Origin: Dichetophora obliterata
Lineage: Eukaryota > Arthropoda > Insecta > Diptera > Sciomyzidae
DNA length: 64,000 bases
Reading direction: 5' to 3'
Assembly: GCA_963920525.1 (NCBI GenBank)
Contig: OY986438.1
Coordinates: 46,201,288 to 46,265,287 of the forward strand
Of the stretch, positions 34,050 to 47,600 are shown in pieces. Numbering within the stretch: position 1 is the first letter of the stretch; each line of letters begins with the position of its first letter. The notes beneath the pieces were generated by a model that ran no database searches, was not told the DNA's origin, and was given only the letters and a program-made list of their open reading frames with translations. A program made the position numbers and the translations under genes.

Positions 34050-37000
34050 ATCTGTGTCCTTAAAAAGATTTCGTTACTCATTTTTGTGAATATTTGGAGT
34101 AAACTTTATGTAATGATAAGTAGTTAATGTAAAAACTTTTTTGGAGCTTTATGTTGATTTTCGTATCCAAAAAAGGAAGGCGAAAGACTTTAGCATCGAT
34201 ATGTGTTTATTATTTTTTGCCAGTTTTATGTGACTTTAGGTAGTAGACATGAAAATGTTCATGTTCATATTTTCAGCACCATTGAATCTATTGAATGGAT
34301 ATTGCACACATGATAAAGTTTGTCTTTGCTGAGGTTTTCTAAATTGTTTTGAAGTTTTTGTTTTAATTATTTAACTAAGATCAAAACCAATCAATTCAAT
34401 TTTTCAGAACTTCTATGCACTTTTTGTATTAACAAAATTAAGTAAGTGTTTGAAGAAGGAAATTTTGGTTAGGTCCCCTGGTGGCACTCGCTAATTTGAA
34501 TGGTTTTTGGATATGATAGAGGACATACACTCGTATATTTTATAATCATGCTTAATCGATAGTTAAGTGTTTTCAAATAGCATTTTTATATTAATCAAAG
34601 TTCAACTTATGTACTATAAACTCACCATTTTTCATAAAAACGCTTACTAATTTGGTATCAGACGAAAGGTATTCAAAGCCAAACTTGATAGCATAAAAGA
34701 TTAATATATGATGACATAAATTGAGAGAAATGGATAAATTTTATTCTTATTCTGTTGTTGTCATTTTTAACTGTAATTAATTAGTATAATGACAAGCCCG
34801 TACACGCAATTGCTTCATATTCTTTATGTTTGACCTAAGAAAATTTTGAATGAGTCTTTGTTCTCGATTTTTAATTTTTATCTTTATATAGTAAGATTTT
34901 GCTTGTTTAAAAATATGTTTATTTTCTTTCAAATAAGATACTTTTCTAGATAAAGTAATTTCTTGTTATTTATCTTAAAAATTAAAGAATATTCAACCAC
35001 AATTTTTATTTTACTTACCTGTTTTTTACCAATTATTTGTTTCGCCGCAAAATTTTTAAGTGAAAAAAATTAACTTTATTAATTTTGTATTATAATTTAA
35101 GAGCTTAAGGAAAGAACATGATATACCACATACAAATATTTTGAAATAATTTACTTTAAAGTTTTGAAAAAATATATTTATGTATGAAGAAATGGAATTG
35201 TACAAAGCAGCTTTTACAAATGGGATTGAAATTTAACTAGGAACATCTGAAATTTCTTCAGTGGTTATTGGTTATTCCTAAAGCTTAATGAATATATCGA
35301 GCCTAAGAACAAAATTAATTTTTTCATTTGGCTTATCACGATATTGCAATAAGCCCCTCAATTAAACAATTTTCGTTTAAAACAGTTTTAATAGCACTTT
35401 TTTAGACTTGTTAAAGTTTTAACGATTTCTGAGGGTAAACGAGAATTTTTTTTATACTTTTTCTTATGTACCCTAATTGGTTTTACTAAAAAGAAGCTTA
35501 AGTCAGAGATTTTAGAAGAATATTTATAAATGCTTCAAAATTATTTTTGGTGTGAAAATTCCTTGAACCCAAAAATAATTTGAGTACAAAATTTGAACAA
35601 CGAACTTCTACTAAGCGAAGTTTTTTGAAATTTGGTTTTTATTACTTGAAAAAAGAAAAAGTTTTTATTTACTTTTCAAGGTTTTAGAGACATTGTAAAA
35701 AATTTTTTGTATCGAAAGTATTAGCAAAATTAAAACAAAAGATCGATGTCAACAAACAGTTATTGTATATTTCATGACTTTAAACTAAAAGTGGCCTCAA
35801 AAACAACGTAAAAATAAAGTAAAAATAGGATGCTTTCCGAAGATTTAAGGGATTTTTGGAACAAAGGCAAATTTTTAAAAATTTTTTGTTTAAAAAAACT
35901 AAGTGCTTGGCAAAAGATGTTTCACATAATTTTTTTGTTTTGCTATGAAAATTTTTTAAAAATCTATTCTTGAACCATTTTTACAAGCTTTCAAAACTCT
36001 TCAAAACATTTCAGACACTGTTAATATCTTTAGTTCGATTTAATTTTGAATCGAATTCTGAAAAATATAATTCAAATAGAATAATATGAAAATGTTTAAA
36101 CAAACAATAACTAACTTGTGTGATGCATATAATTTAATATATTATAAGGTTTAAGCAGCAAACCTCAGTAGAAAAAACCTTCTTACTTTTTGTAAAAAAA
36201 ATCAATAAAACATCAATAAAACAGTTTACATCGAATGCATCTTTGTTTTTTACAATAAAAAGTTATTTGCATTATTACTATAAAAAAAAAACTTAAATAT
36301 ATTCTAATGACCCATAACTGCTACGTTTAAAAAACGCTTAACAGCATCTAGAATTATCGCATTTGTACAGGAAAAATACAAGCACCAACTAACAAAATTA
36401 TGTGTTGCCAACAATCAATCAATCAATCACAACATTATCAACACCAACATTTTATACATCATATGAATGAGTTTCTTTGATGTAATAACAATTTCTATTT
36501 GTATTCTAAATTATTATTGTTGTTTGCTGTATAGTTGCTTTTGTTACCATTGTTCCAAAAAATTCACACACTATTTATTTTCAATATTTAATTTTTTAAA
36601 TACACGCTACCACATGAATAGACAATTTTTCAAAGAACAGTCTAAACGCCCGCAACAGCTTTAAGCCCATTTCAAGTACCACAAAAAAAAACTAATGTAG
36701 AAAACGACAGGATTTAATAATAACAATAACACACAAATAATTCTGATATTTACAAAAAAAAAAAAACACAAAAACAATGCTGAGTCAGCATAGCAGACAG
36801 CAGCAGAAGTACGCGTGCGCCACAACCAATAATTTTGTTTAAGGCATAACTAGTGCGCCATCTGAGCTCCAAGCATTGAAGTTCACAAAAAGAAAAATAA
36901 ATTTATAAACCAATTTGAACGCTTCATTAGAACAAAGTGAGAGCGCAGATCAAAAGTCGTCTTGCGCCTTTTTACCACTCACCGCTGCTTGTTGTTGTTG

Positions 37001-37340
37001 CTTCATTGTGCTTGCAGTGCGTTACAAATTATGTTGAGCACTTTAGCCGTAGCACACAATCGAGAGCAATTACATGGCAACTTGGTATTTGAGTGCTTGC
37101 GTTGGAGTGGGGCAGAAAAAAAAGAAAAATCATTTGAACTGATCTGAAATGTGTCAGAGTGGTAGACAGCTTGATTTGATTTTTTGACACTTTTGTTGCA
37201 TGACTTGTGAGCGCCATGAATGGGTTTTAATGGTTTTCGTTGTCATTGTTGTTGGGAAATATTTTGGGTTTTTGTGAGAAATATTTTTCTATGTATTTAT
37301 GATCATTACATTATTATTATTATAATTAAATGATTTGCTG
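34050..37340. other. AT-rich non-coding DNA
   Basis: No gene seen. The segment 34468-34560 resembles 43250-43360 (GAATGGTTTTTGGATATG against AAATGGTTTTCGGATATG and flanks). 36780-37240 is less AT-rich with GTT tracts. Confidence 0.5.
34468..34560 (+). repeat. Dispersed repeat R2, copy 1
   Basis: Aligns over about 90 bp with 43250-43360 in the same orientation, through AGGTCCCCT, ATGGTTTTTGGATATG and TGCTTAAT. Unclassified. Confidence 0.45.
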
Positions 37341-37344
37341 AAAA

Positions 37345-38662
37345 TGTTGTTGTTGTTGCTTCTTTGGAAAAAATTCGTTAGAGCAATTAATTGTTCTAAC
37401 CTGACCTAAGGCTCAATAAACGATTTTAAACTATAAAACAACTAGAATCTTATATATTAATAGACAAACATCAAATGCTGTCGTACACTTTTTCGAGATT
37501 AATTTTAAAATAAGGTAATTGAAACTTATATCATTCGAAATGCACTGCGCCCTTTGTGTGTAGAATCATTTTAGATTTTAAATTTATGACCTCTGACCCG
37601 AAATATTAACGTTGAAAGATTGTATTATTTTTAGTAAGGAATCTCAGGGCTAGGAAGAGGTAGAATGGTGAATGAGTTATCAAATGAAAGATCTGGCTGC
37701 ACAGTATGAAAACATTTTGGATTGGTGACCTTCGATCTGAAATAAGAGCGTAAAAAGAGCATTTATTAAATAAAAGCTAAACTGTAACAGATGGAAGAAT
37801 ATAATGTAAGAAGGAATTTTAGACATTGATAAGGTGAAATTTCAAGTTTTGACTTTGCAAGCAAATATCTAAGCCATTTCTTAATCGATTTTCAACAAAT
37901 TTTCTTAATCGTTATCTCACCAATTCAATATTTTATATGGTTTTAAAAAAAACCTCTAAAATATTAAGTTTTTGCTCAAAAAATAGGACAAACGTTTTTG
38001 TTGTTTTAATTTTTTTTTCTTATAAAATTTTCTTTTTCACACTGCTTCATATGACATATCATTTATTAGCGAAAATTGCTTCATTTTGACTCATATTGCA
38101 AAATTAAATTTTTCAAAATGTTGTTTTCATATTTTCTACAAAATTCTACAGCTTAAAAAATAATTTCTGTGAAAAAAAATTTTTAATATTTCAAACCACT
38201 CCAAAGTTATATACACAAATCTATGTTTTAAGCAATTTCGTTATCTTATATAAAAATGGTCGTAGGAGAAACAGTTCTTTCGGCTTTCTGAACCAATTTT
38301 GATAATTTTTTAAATAAATGAGAGCAGGGAGAAGAAGTTTACCGAATAGTTGAACACTCTACAATAAGCATTTTTTATAGTACATTTTTTTGTTTTACAA
38401 ATAGTAAATTCTGGAAAATTTTGATATAAAAGTTATGACGATATCTCGAAAACTGTTGTTTTCTCTCGAAACTTAAGATGTTCTTAGTACAACACATTTT
38501 CTTAAGGCAAGGTCAATGCCTCAGAATGAGAAAAGCGATTGAAATTTCAGAAAGTTCGTCGAATTTCGACCACAGGCGATACAAGTTTGTATTAAAAATA
38601 AAGAATGATTTAAACTATCAAACATTTCGAATTTGTATTTAAATCATAGAAAATTAACAAAA
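37345..38662 (+). mobile_element. Foldback F1, partial second copy, interrupted
   Basis: 37357-37447 matches the core and right-arm start of F1 (TTTGGAAAAA, TTCGTTAGA, CAATTAATTGTTCTAAC, CGATTTTAAACT), then stops at ACTAGAA. It resumes at 38586 (TTTGTATT) and runs through ATGATTTAAACTATC to about 38662. The left half of F1 is absent. Confidence 0.85.
37448..38585 (+). mobile_element. 1138-bp insertion, Helitron-like ends
   Basis: The uninterrupted F1 copy shows that exactly 1138 bp were inserted between A and T with no target duplication. The insert begins TCTTATATATTAATAG and ends GATACAAG, with a short palindrome GTCGAATTTCGAC ending 15 nt before the 3' end. A TC start, an A/T site, no duplication and a 3' subterminal hairpin are Helitron traits; the last four bases CAAG differ at one position from the usual CTRR. 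No coding sequence. Confidence 0.6.
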
Positions 38663-39607
38663 ATGATTTTAGTTCCATCAGATTAGGGCTTTTATCATTT
38701 ATCAGTTGTGAAGACTTCCAATTTGTTGCTTTAAAGCCCACAAAAGACGACTTCTCTAAATTAATGGCACCTCAGAACTGCTTTTGTTTGCTTTTTATGC
38801 TCAATCTATGCATTTTACTATACTTTTTGTTGACTAAAAAACCATTTTTTAGCATCTGATTGGTTTCAAAAATATTTTTTATTCATCACAGTAGTTGGAA
38901 AGATATTTTTCGAAAGTAAATCTAATTGACAAAAATGTAATCTTGTTATAAAAATCTATTTTCACCCACAAGTAAGAGCAACAGTTTTGCTGTTATTGCC
39001 AAAGTTGTTGTTTAATAACAAGAGATAAGAAAATTACCTGAAGAAATCTTTCTTCTGCTGTATCAGTAAGAATTAAACTGACAAAAAAAAAGAACGGTTT
39101 TATTTTTTGGAGGCATGTCAACAAAATGCTTCAACTACTGTTCAAATTGACATACAAAATAAAATTTTTAAAATATAAAAAGTGCTTGTGTTGAAGCAGA
39201 CTTTTAGTGAGTTTTATTTAATTTGTGACAAAAAATTTTAGAACATATTATATGGAGTGTAATGAAATAAATAAGTGTTTAGTATAGTGATTAGAAAATT
39301 AACGAAAATTATTTAAAATTGTAAAAGAAAATGTTTAATATAGCCAAAAAAAAAAATTAAAATTGATTTTATTGTTAAACTTTTAGCAAACTTTTTAAGT
39401 TTTGTCCGACTTTTGCTGATATTCAAGGCACAAAAGTAATAAGAATGTGGTATTTTGAGCTTATGTTCAAAAATTTTATTTGCCGTTTTTACCTGTTTCC
39501 GAGATATATACATGTATTTTTTCTATGCACCTTCCATACCCAAAACTCAAAATTATTTGAAATTTGGGTAAATGCACTTGGATATAAAAAAAGATTCTGT
39601 GTACAAG
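38663..39607. other. AT-rich non-coding DNA, nothing recognised
   Basis: No supported feature. Confidence 0.55.
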
Positions 39608-39609
39608 TA

Positions 39610-40335
39610 CACGGAGATAATTATTTTGCTTTAATTAAGCAAATGTTTTGCTAAAAAGCAAATCAGCAATACTTTGCTTAATCACGGTGTGATTTTAAAA
39701 AAGATTGCTAAATTGAAATCACTCCTCATGTGTTTACGAAAAAGCAACATTTTGATTAAAGTTATTATAAACTGCAAAAGCAAATTTCTACTTAATTCAA
39801 GACAATATTTGCTAAGTTATAAGCTCAAATAGCAAAATTTTTAAAAATTTTTATAAACTCAAATATCAATTTGTTACTAAATTCAAGCAAATTTCTTCTA
39901 AGCACACGAGCACACGTTTATTCTTAATGCAGAAAATTGGTCGACGATTGGTTAACAACTGCAATGGTCGAATGAATAAGCCCATGCACTGGCACTCACG
40001 CGGCCGAGGTTCAAGTCTCCGGATAATGGTAATTTTTTAATTTAATTTAATGTTAATCAATATTTATCTTCAAAAATATGCTAGATTTTAGAAAAACTCA
40101 TAAAATTTGTTATTCTAATTTATAATAACTTAGCAAATATTTGCTTGAATTAAGAAGAAATTTGCTTTTGCAGTTTATAGTAACAGTTTATAATAAATGC
40201 AGTTTATAAAAACTAAGTTATTATATTAAATTTTGATTAGTTTTTACTGAAATCAAGCATAGTTTTGAAGATGCTGAGAATCAAGCGCAAGTTTTGCTTT
40301 TCCACAATATAAATTAGCAAACAGTTTTCTCCGTG
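39610..40335. mobile_element. Foldback F2 with tRNA-like core
   Basis: Ends CACGGAGA on both strands, flanked by TA on both sides (39608-39609, 40336-40337), consistent with Tc1/mariner-type movement. Inner inverted arms 39769-39823 and 40123-40180 share AAACTGCAAAAGCAAATTTC and TTAATTCAAG closely. The centre holds the tRNA-like stretch 39975-40016. Confidence 0.75.
39975..40016 (+). other. tRNA-like stretch in foldback F2
   Basis: TGGTCGAATGA upstream (39965-39975) fits the A box at 10 of 11 positions and GGTTCAAGTCTCC near 40008-40020 resembles a B box. The intervening arm is GC-rich. It is not a clean tRNA; probably a tRNA fossil. Confidence 0.4.
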
Positions 40336-43249
40336 TATATAATTGAAAAAGTCTGTGCTTATAAATAAGATCAGTTCTGATGTTCTTTTTAAAAAAAAAA
40401 TTTGTTTTTGAAAAAACCTAGCTATAAGGTGGAATAAATATCATGGCAGCTAAACGATTTTATCACTCAAAGCGTCTAATTCAATAACAGACTTTAAAGA
40501 CCCTCAAACATTAACACACTCGAAACGATTGTCATTAAAAAAAAAATAATCGGTAAAAAAACCGAGATGCAGCGGCGCTTTTAATATTGAAAGGAAAAAA
40601 AAAACTCATTTGATAGTTTGCGCTGCAGTAACATTAGCCTACAAGCAAGGCTAAGTTGATCTGGCAGTAGTTCTTAAAGAAGCTATGAAAAGTCTAACAA
40701 GACCGTAAAAAATAAGAAAACTTTGCTTTCAAGAGGCAAAAATATATCCATTAAAATTACTTCAGATGAGGCTTTGCCGGCTTTACTTGAAAATAATTGT
40801 ACAAAAGAGTAATATAGCAAGCAATATTGAAACTTACGTTTTGAAAGAAATATTAATGAATTAGATTAAATATATTAATTTTGCATGTTGTGTTATAAAG
40901 TTATCTTATTTGGATGTTCGCAAAAAATATTTTATGAGGTAAGTAGGCGTAACCTTCATTCGATCATGACCATTTTTAATATAGGAAAATACAGGTTATT
41001 TACAACTTACAACTCATATTTCAGCCAAAAATCTGCATCTGTTTCGGAGTTATTTATTTTTGCCAAGGAAACCCGCATTTTGACCTAAAATGCTAGGGCT
41101 GAAATGGCCAATTTATTTAATTTATTTTTATTCACAGTTTCTAGACTTACAAATTACAAAAAAAAAAAAATTATAAGAGAGCATTTAAAAATATACCAAC
41201 TTTTTTAAATTGTCACATTATATCTGATATATTTTTTCACTATTTACCTTGGAATTCTTATTCAACATAAAATTTGTCTTTACTTATAGCAATTTTTTAA
41301 CAAAGAGCTCAAAAACCGAACTAAATGAAATAGCTTTTTTTAACGGATGCTGAATGTATTCACAAGCATTTAAATCGAATTCATAAAAAAATATAAATAA
41401 AATCAACAACACATGACTATCAAGTCAACAATCGATACAAGAACAGTGTAAATTGATACTGCAAAATAAATGAGAAAAAAAAACAAAAAACTGAGCCAAA
41501 ACAAAAGCTTGGACAAACGCATGGAATTCTAAAGCTTAAAGATCACATCTTGAGACAATAATCTGTGCTGCTCAAAACAAACTAAAATGAAAACAAAAAA
41601 ATAAAAAAAAATCTGCAACAGCTAGCTAGTTACTTAAAGCATCAAGATTCAGGGAACAATATTACAAACGTGCTGTAAATGCGAGCAGCAAAAGACGAAA
41701 CAAGACAAGCGGACAACAGCTACTAGTGTCCATTGCTTGAGCAAAGCATAAGCATGAGCATCCCTTTTTATTGTTGTTTTTTCTCTCTTTTTCAGGGTTT
41801 GTATTAAATATGTGGCTACAGTTGAACTGCTCGAATTTCAGCACGTGATTTAGCTGGATCGTGCGTGGCGCGATAAGCTTTTAAATATATGTATTTTTTA
41901 ATCTCTTGGAATTTTTACTTGTTTTTTTTTATATAATTTTTTCCATTCACGGTTTGTGCTATACTTTTGGTTGTTGTGTCACAGTTAAGGATTAATTTTA
42001 TTCAGCTTCTCTCATTCTTGCTTGTTGAGTTAACTTAACTAACAAAAGCAGCCGTGTAAAAGTGGCCAACGGTTGCATGTTATTTCTGCATGTGCCAAGT
42101 TATTTACCTTTATTTTTTTTTGTGTGCATAAATTGGAACAGCCAAATTTAAAGTTCACCTAAATTGCAATGAAATTCTTGAGACTGCTGCATTTATTGTG
42201 CTTAAGCAAAAAACAAAGAAACGTTTTACAAAAAAGGTGTTAACTCTGCTATCTCAAAAATCATAATAAATTTGTGCACACATGCACACAAGTATCTTAA
42301 AACAACAGCCATGACAACGTTGAAGCTCATATAAAAAAATCATAAATTAACTGTAAAAATCTAATCTTGCAAATTTAATCGATTTATGTCGCACAGCATG
42401 AATTATTATTGAAAGAAGATCGAACACGCCGTGTTGATCGAAAGCAAAACTATCGATAAATAGTCAGCCAGATTGGTCTGGCTGTTTGTCTGTATGTCTG
42501 TTTGTAAGACATACACAGCAAGGTGCATGAATGGGGGGCGGACGTCGTCGCCGCTTTTAACATATGTTGGTGCTACGTTGCTGAACTTTATGAGTTTTGC
42601 CGTTGTTGTTGTTGTTGTTGTTAAGTATGCTTGATGGAAAATAATACGCCAAACAGTATTAAGGCCAAAGGCTGGCGTTATGCATGCGCACACTATCAAT
42701 GCCACAAATGTGTTGCACAAGCTGGAGCAGCCAAAACTGTAAGAGATGATTTTTGCCAATTTTTGCTGCTCTCGCAGTGAATTCATGGTTGAGTAGTTGT
42801 TGTTGTTGTAAGATTGTTACAAGCTTCACTGCGGCTAACTAATAATATTTGCACTATCAACTTTTGAACTCTGCTGTGTAGCTGTTGCCTTAAATGCTGC
42901 AGCAGCGCATAAATAATGCAGCTTTATGAGTGTGTAAGAGTGTGCATGTTGTTGCAGAAATTAATTGTGTTTGCCTTTTGCGGTGTTTTAGTTGAATTAT
43001 ACGAGTGGGCGTTAAAGTTGGTCATTTTTTTGTAATTAATTTTTTACCCTGGCCGCAGTCATCGTGTTCGTTACTTAAGTCTTTTGTTTCTGCAAAGTTA
43101 TTTTTATGAAAATGTCAAGTATTTTGATGAAAAATAAACGCTTCTGACTGCAGAATGTTGCAAATGATTGAATTTAATAAAAATTGATTTGATTTAAAAT
43201 TTTGAGAAAATTTAAAATAAAATTTTTAAAAATTAATTTCATACAAATA

Positions 43250-43360
43250 AAGGTTCTCTTGTGTCACTATATGATTTAAATGGTTTTCGGATATGTCATA
43301 GCTAACGAAAATTTTAAGTTAATGTATTTTTATGTGTGCTTAATAGGGTGGATTGATTTG
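43250..43360 (+). repeat. Dispersed repeat R2, copy 2
   Basis: Partner of 34468-34560. It is followed by TAATAGGGTGGATTGATTT, a motif resembling a MITE end. Confidence 0.45.
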
Positions 43361-44217
43361 TTGAAATCAAGTTTTTACTTGGATATTTTATTTAAAGACA
43401 AAAAGCCAAATTCTGAATTAAAACATTCTCACTCATTTTGACATTTTTGTAATTTTTCAAAAACTTTGAACTGAACCTAATTTTAAATTACTTTTATTTT
43501 ATTTTAATGTCAATTTCAACTAATTATTAAAATATATTTACATATAAGACATATTCTATTCATGAACAGAATCTCAACGCGCTAAAAACAACAAATTAAT
43601 GACTATAATATAAAACAAACATAAAATTATACTAAATTATAAATAAACTTAACACTAAGTAAACTAGAAATTAACTTAAAATAAGCACTTGTTTAAAAAA
43701 AAATAGTGTTAATAAAAGTTTGGAACATTTCATGCTTTCAGTTAGGTTTTCTTGGAAAACTATTAATGGTTAAATGCATCAAATTTCTTTTTCTAATGAC
43801 ATATACATAAAAATAGTCTGTTGGAGTTTAGGAAATTATGAATTGGTTTCATAAGGTTCATATTATGGTTAAATCTACAAAATTGTAGCTTTACATATAA
43901 ATTGTTCGTTTGTTTGAAAACATCTGTTTATAAAAATAAATTTCTCTGCTCAAGAATTCTTGTCATGATAGATTTAAACGATAACGATCTGTCGAAAATG
44001 AAGTCAGAAGGAAAAAACGGTCTCTTTTATTATTATAAAGAGTTCAAATAAAAATTTTATCTAACACAGAAATTTAAAAATTTAACTTTAAATAATTTCT
44101 AACAACTAATTTTCTCAATAGACAGTTAAAGACTTTTCAAATTGGATCTATAATGTTGGGAATATTATTTGAAATTTGGGAACCAATTTTCCCAAAATTT
44201 ACTCAAAAAATATCATG

Positions 44218-44220
<3 letters not shown>

Positions 44221-44250
<30 letters not shown>
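44221..44250 (+). repeat. (AAT)10 microsatellite
   Basis: Ten perfect AAT units. Confidence 0.98.
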
Positions 44251-44329
44251 CTGATATCTAAAAAAAAAAAATAAAAGTAACATTCAAGAATAATAATAGT
44301 TTTGCATAAAAAAGCACCATATAAATAAA

Positions 44330-44690
44330 AAAAAAGAAATAAATTGACCATTTCAACCCTAAAAAGAACTTTGACCGAGCTTCTATTGATCACTTGTGTT
44401 GTGCGTGTTATTAAATGTTTGAACACAAGTTATCAAGAAATGGACCTACGATTTTAATGCCGACGCTGAATGGCTTATGTTCATTATTATATTATTCTAA
44501 AAGCTGAACATGGCATTTCTTAATCTCTGAGGTGTGCCATTGTCTGCAGAGAGGTGACGACCGAACAAAAAAAAAAATAAGTCAATTGAAATAACATTCT
44601 GTGTGAGCTGGGAACTGGCTACCGCGGTTCCTTAGCTCAAGGTTCACGCGCTCTATGTGCTAAGCTAGACTGCCACTAAAAGCCTCATAT
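44330..44690 (-). mobile_element. SINE-2 copy 1 (tRNA-derived, decayed)
   Basis: On the minus strand a tRNA-like head (about 44590-44690) holds TAGCTTAGCAC, an A-box match, and a decayed B box before TTCCCAGCTCACAC. A body follows through CCTCAGAGATTAAG and AACTTGTGTTCAAACATTTA, ending in an A/T-rich tail near 44335. The body recurs at 54795-55070 on the same strand. Confidence 0.6.
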
Positions 44691-47600
44691 GCGTAATTTA
44701 AATGTCATATTGCAAAATATTTTCCATTAACCAAAACCTCCCCATAAAAAAATCTTAACTATGGGTCAGATTTAAACCATTTTTTATACTATTTTTAACT
44801 TTTTTAATAAAAAAATATCTGAGCTAACGATATTATAACAAAAACTTTCTTTGTTTTTGCTGTATTTAAGATATTAGCTGTATTTAAGATGTTTTGAATG
44901 TAATGACATTTCCTGCTGGGTTTGTTTCCTTTTTTTCTCTATTATAATTTTTAATGTATTTATAAGAAATATCTCAACTCGCCGAACAGTGTTCGGTTTG
45001 AATTGTCTTTTATTTTGCAGAATAAATATTTAGAAATAATTTTATTTTTGTGTTTAGTATAATTCAGATTATTAATAAATTTTTCACCACATTACTTTTA
45101 TAATTGTATATGAAAACTTCTTATGCACAAACAACTTCTAAGTAAAAACTAAATTCTAAATTTTGTTTACATGTGCTTGCTTTATAAGAAAATAAAAAGT
45201 GGTAATGATTTTTATATATAAAAATATTAAATTAGTTTTTTTTTTAAAGTGAAACTGTGAACAAATCTTTTAAACACAAAATGCAAACAAACTTTTTAGG
45301 TACTCACTCATTTTGACTTCGCCATTTGTAAGTTCCTAATCCCAAATATCCCGTTTTCTCCAAAAAGTCTCAAAATTCTATGCCCTTATTGTAACAATAT
45401 TCAAAATATCCACTCTACTACTTTCAAAATTGCTAATTCCTGCCTGTAAGTTTTTCTCACGCAATTTTGTCACTCCACACAGCAGCAAAAACATGAGACA
45501 GCAACGTTTTACGCCTACGCAGTAACTAGCAACCAGCCTTAATTACCACCAACCATTATCCAAAGAGCTGAAAACAGAGTCAGACGACCAACACGAACAG
45601 TCATCAGTTAACAAGGAACCGGCTAGAGCCAGCAAAATGTTGTCAACTTAGTTGGTCTCGGATTCATTTGTACCTACTGTGATCAGGAAGTCAATGTTTA
45701 GATGAAGATCGAGCAAGTGTTGGCCAAATGAAGCTGGGAAAACAAAATTCTAGCACATAGCTAGGAAGTTAGAACAACCACCTTAAACAAACTCTGCCAA
45801 AAGCCAAGCCATTAAGAAGTGTCAAACTAATTCATAGAGCAGAGCCAACAAAACAACAACCACAACAATAGCAGCGATAAGTAGCCATCTGAGAGAAGTA
45901 ACGCCTGACTAGCGCAAGTGCGAAAAATTTGCATTTCATATCGTGGCCACAATCGTGTTGCTCCACTATCTGCTACAAAATTTTACATGTTTGCTTGCCA
46001 CGCCAACTGAACTCGTTGCTAATCTTAAGTAAACTGCCGCACAACAACAGCAACAAGCTCAATAAACGCTTAACATGCCGACTGCTGGCCAGAACAAATC
46101 TGCTTAAAGCGGTAACATGTTCACGTTGTGTAGCAAAAATCAGCTAAAACAGCTGAAGTTGAAGTTGAAGTTGCAGCTGAGGCCAACGCAAAGTGTTGGC
46201 AAACATGTTGGCGCAGAAAATGAAAAGCAGAAGCCAGCTGGAAGCAAGAAATGCTTAACTCTCTGGTCAAGCGGGCAACAGCGCGTGCAAATTCTTAATG
46301 TGGGAACTTTGAGATTTTAGCAGTTTTAGGTGAAATTTGTAGCTAAAGTCTAAAGTGGTTGGATTGACTTTTTGTTTTTGCTTTAGTAAAAATAATAAAA
46401 CTTGGCTTGTTATAGAAATTATCAAAAATTAGGCACTTTAATTTATGAGTTTGTGTTATAAAAACGCTCACTTAATGCAACGTGAACTTATATCATGGCC
46501 CGATTTTGCTGCACTTCTTCGCCTGCTTCGTTTGCTTCCCATGCTTGATCTTTAAGTGGTGTGTGCGAGAAACTTTCTTTCACTGTTATGACAAAATTCA
46601 AATAAAAACCAAATGTAAGATGCCAGTTAATGACACTAACATGGCTAAAACACTGACCAAAGCAGTGCGAAATCTACTAAATAACGCTTAACGTGCAATC
46701 GTAATGTGCTCAGATAAACGTAATCTGCAGGTGATTCCTTATAAAATACAGCTACTAAACGTCAAGCACAATGACAGTGAGCAGTGACAGCGAATGCCAA
46801 GTTGTGGTGGTTAAGAAGAAAGCCAGACGCTGCGTCGTCACATATCTAAAGGCGTAAAGTTCGCTGGAAAATTGATTATTAACGTCAATAAAAATGTATA
46901 AGAAATAATAATAAAAATTCAATAAAAGTCACAAAACGCTACACAGCAAGAGCGGAATATTGCTCTTGATTCCACGCTGTTGCTGTTGCAACTGCTGCTG
47001 CCGCCCATGTTGCTACAGTTATTGACGCATTTATTATTTGTTATTTCGTTGAAACATCATCCTGCAACGGATTAGCTGTGATCACAATTTTTATGATGCA
47101 TCCGTCTATCTGTCCGTGCGTCTGTCGCATTTACTGCATTTGCATATTAAGCATTATTTCATGGTAACTTTTTTTTATGATGCGTATCTGTGTGTTAGTG
47201 TGTTTTGATAGTTGTTTTTGGTGGAGGGAGCTTTTTGCATCAGGTTGTCGATATTCACGATTGTTGGTTGTCGGCGCATTTATTGTCACTAATATCGGTT
47301 TAGTTTTTGTCGCTTTTGTTTTTTTTTCTTCTCATTTTTGTTGTGTGTAATAAAATGTCAAATTGTGGCTCTTACAAGTGGCAAGCCCCTTGGTGCTAGT
47401 GTCCCAGCCCAGTTTTCCAAATGCTATGTTTTCAATATCCAATATTTATTGTAATGCACTTTTATGACATTGATGACACTTTATTGTGGAAAATATGGAG
47501 TATGGCTTTACAATTCGAAAGCGGGCCACAGCCACGGCCACAGCCGTAGGCAGCAGCGGTCATTAAATTTAATATATTGTTAAGTTGAGTTTAAAGTGGA

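Larger units (their letters stand above)
40338..44329. other. Non-coding DNA, nothing recognised
   Basis: AT-rich, with a less AT-rich block at 41640-43050 holding a GTT tract (42601-42621). The longest frame across it (42406-42786, minus) contains a threonine run from the GTT tract and shows no domain. Confidence 0.5.

Noticed and set aside
42406..42786. 126-codon minus-strand frame
   Set aside because: Its length comes from a GTT microsatellite read as a threonine run; no domain, no conserved motif, no splice context.
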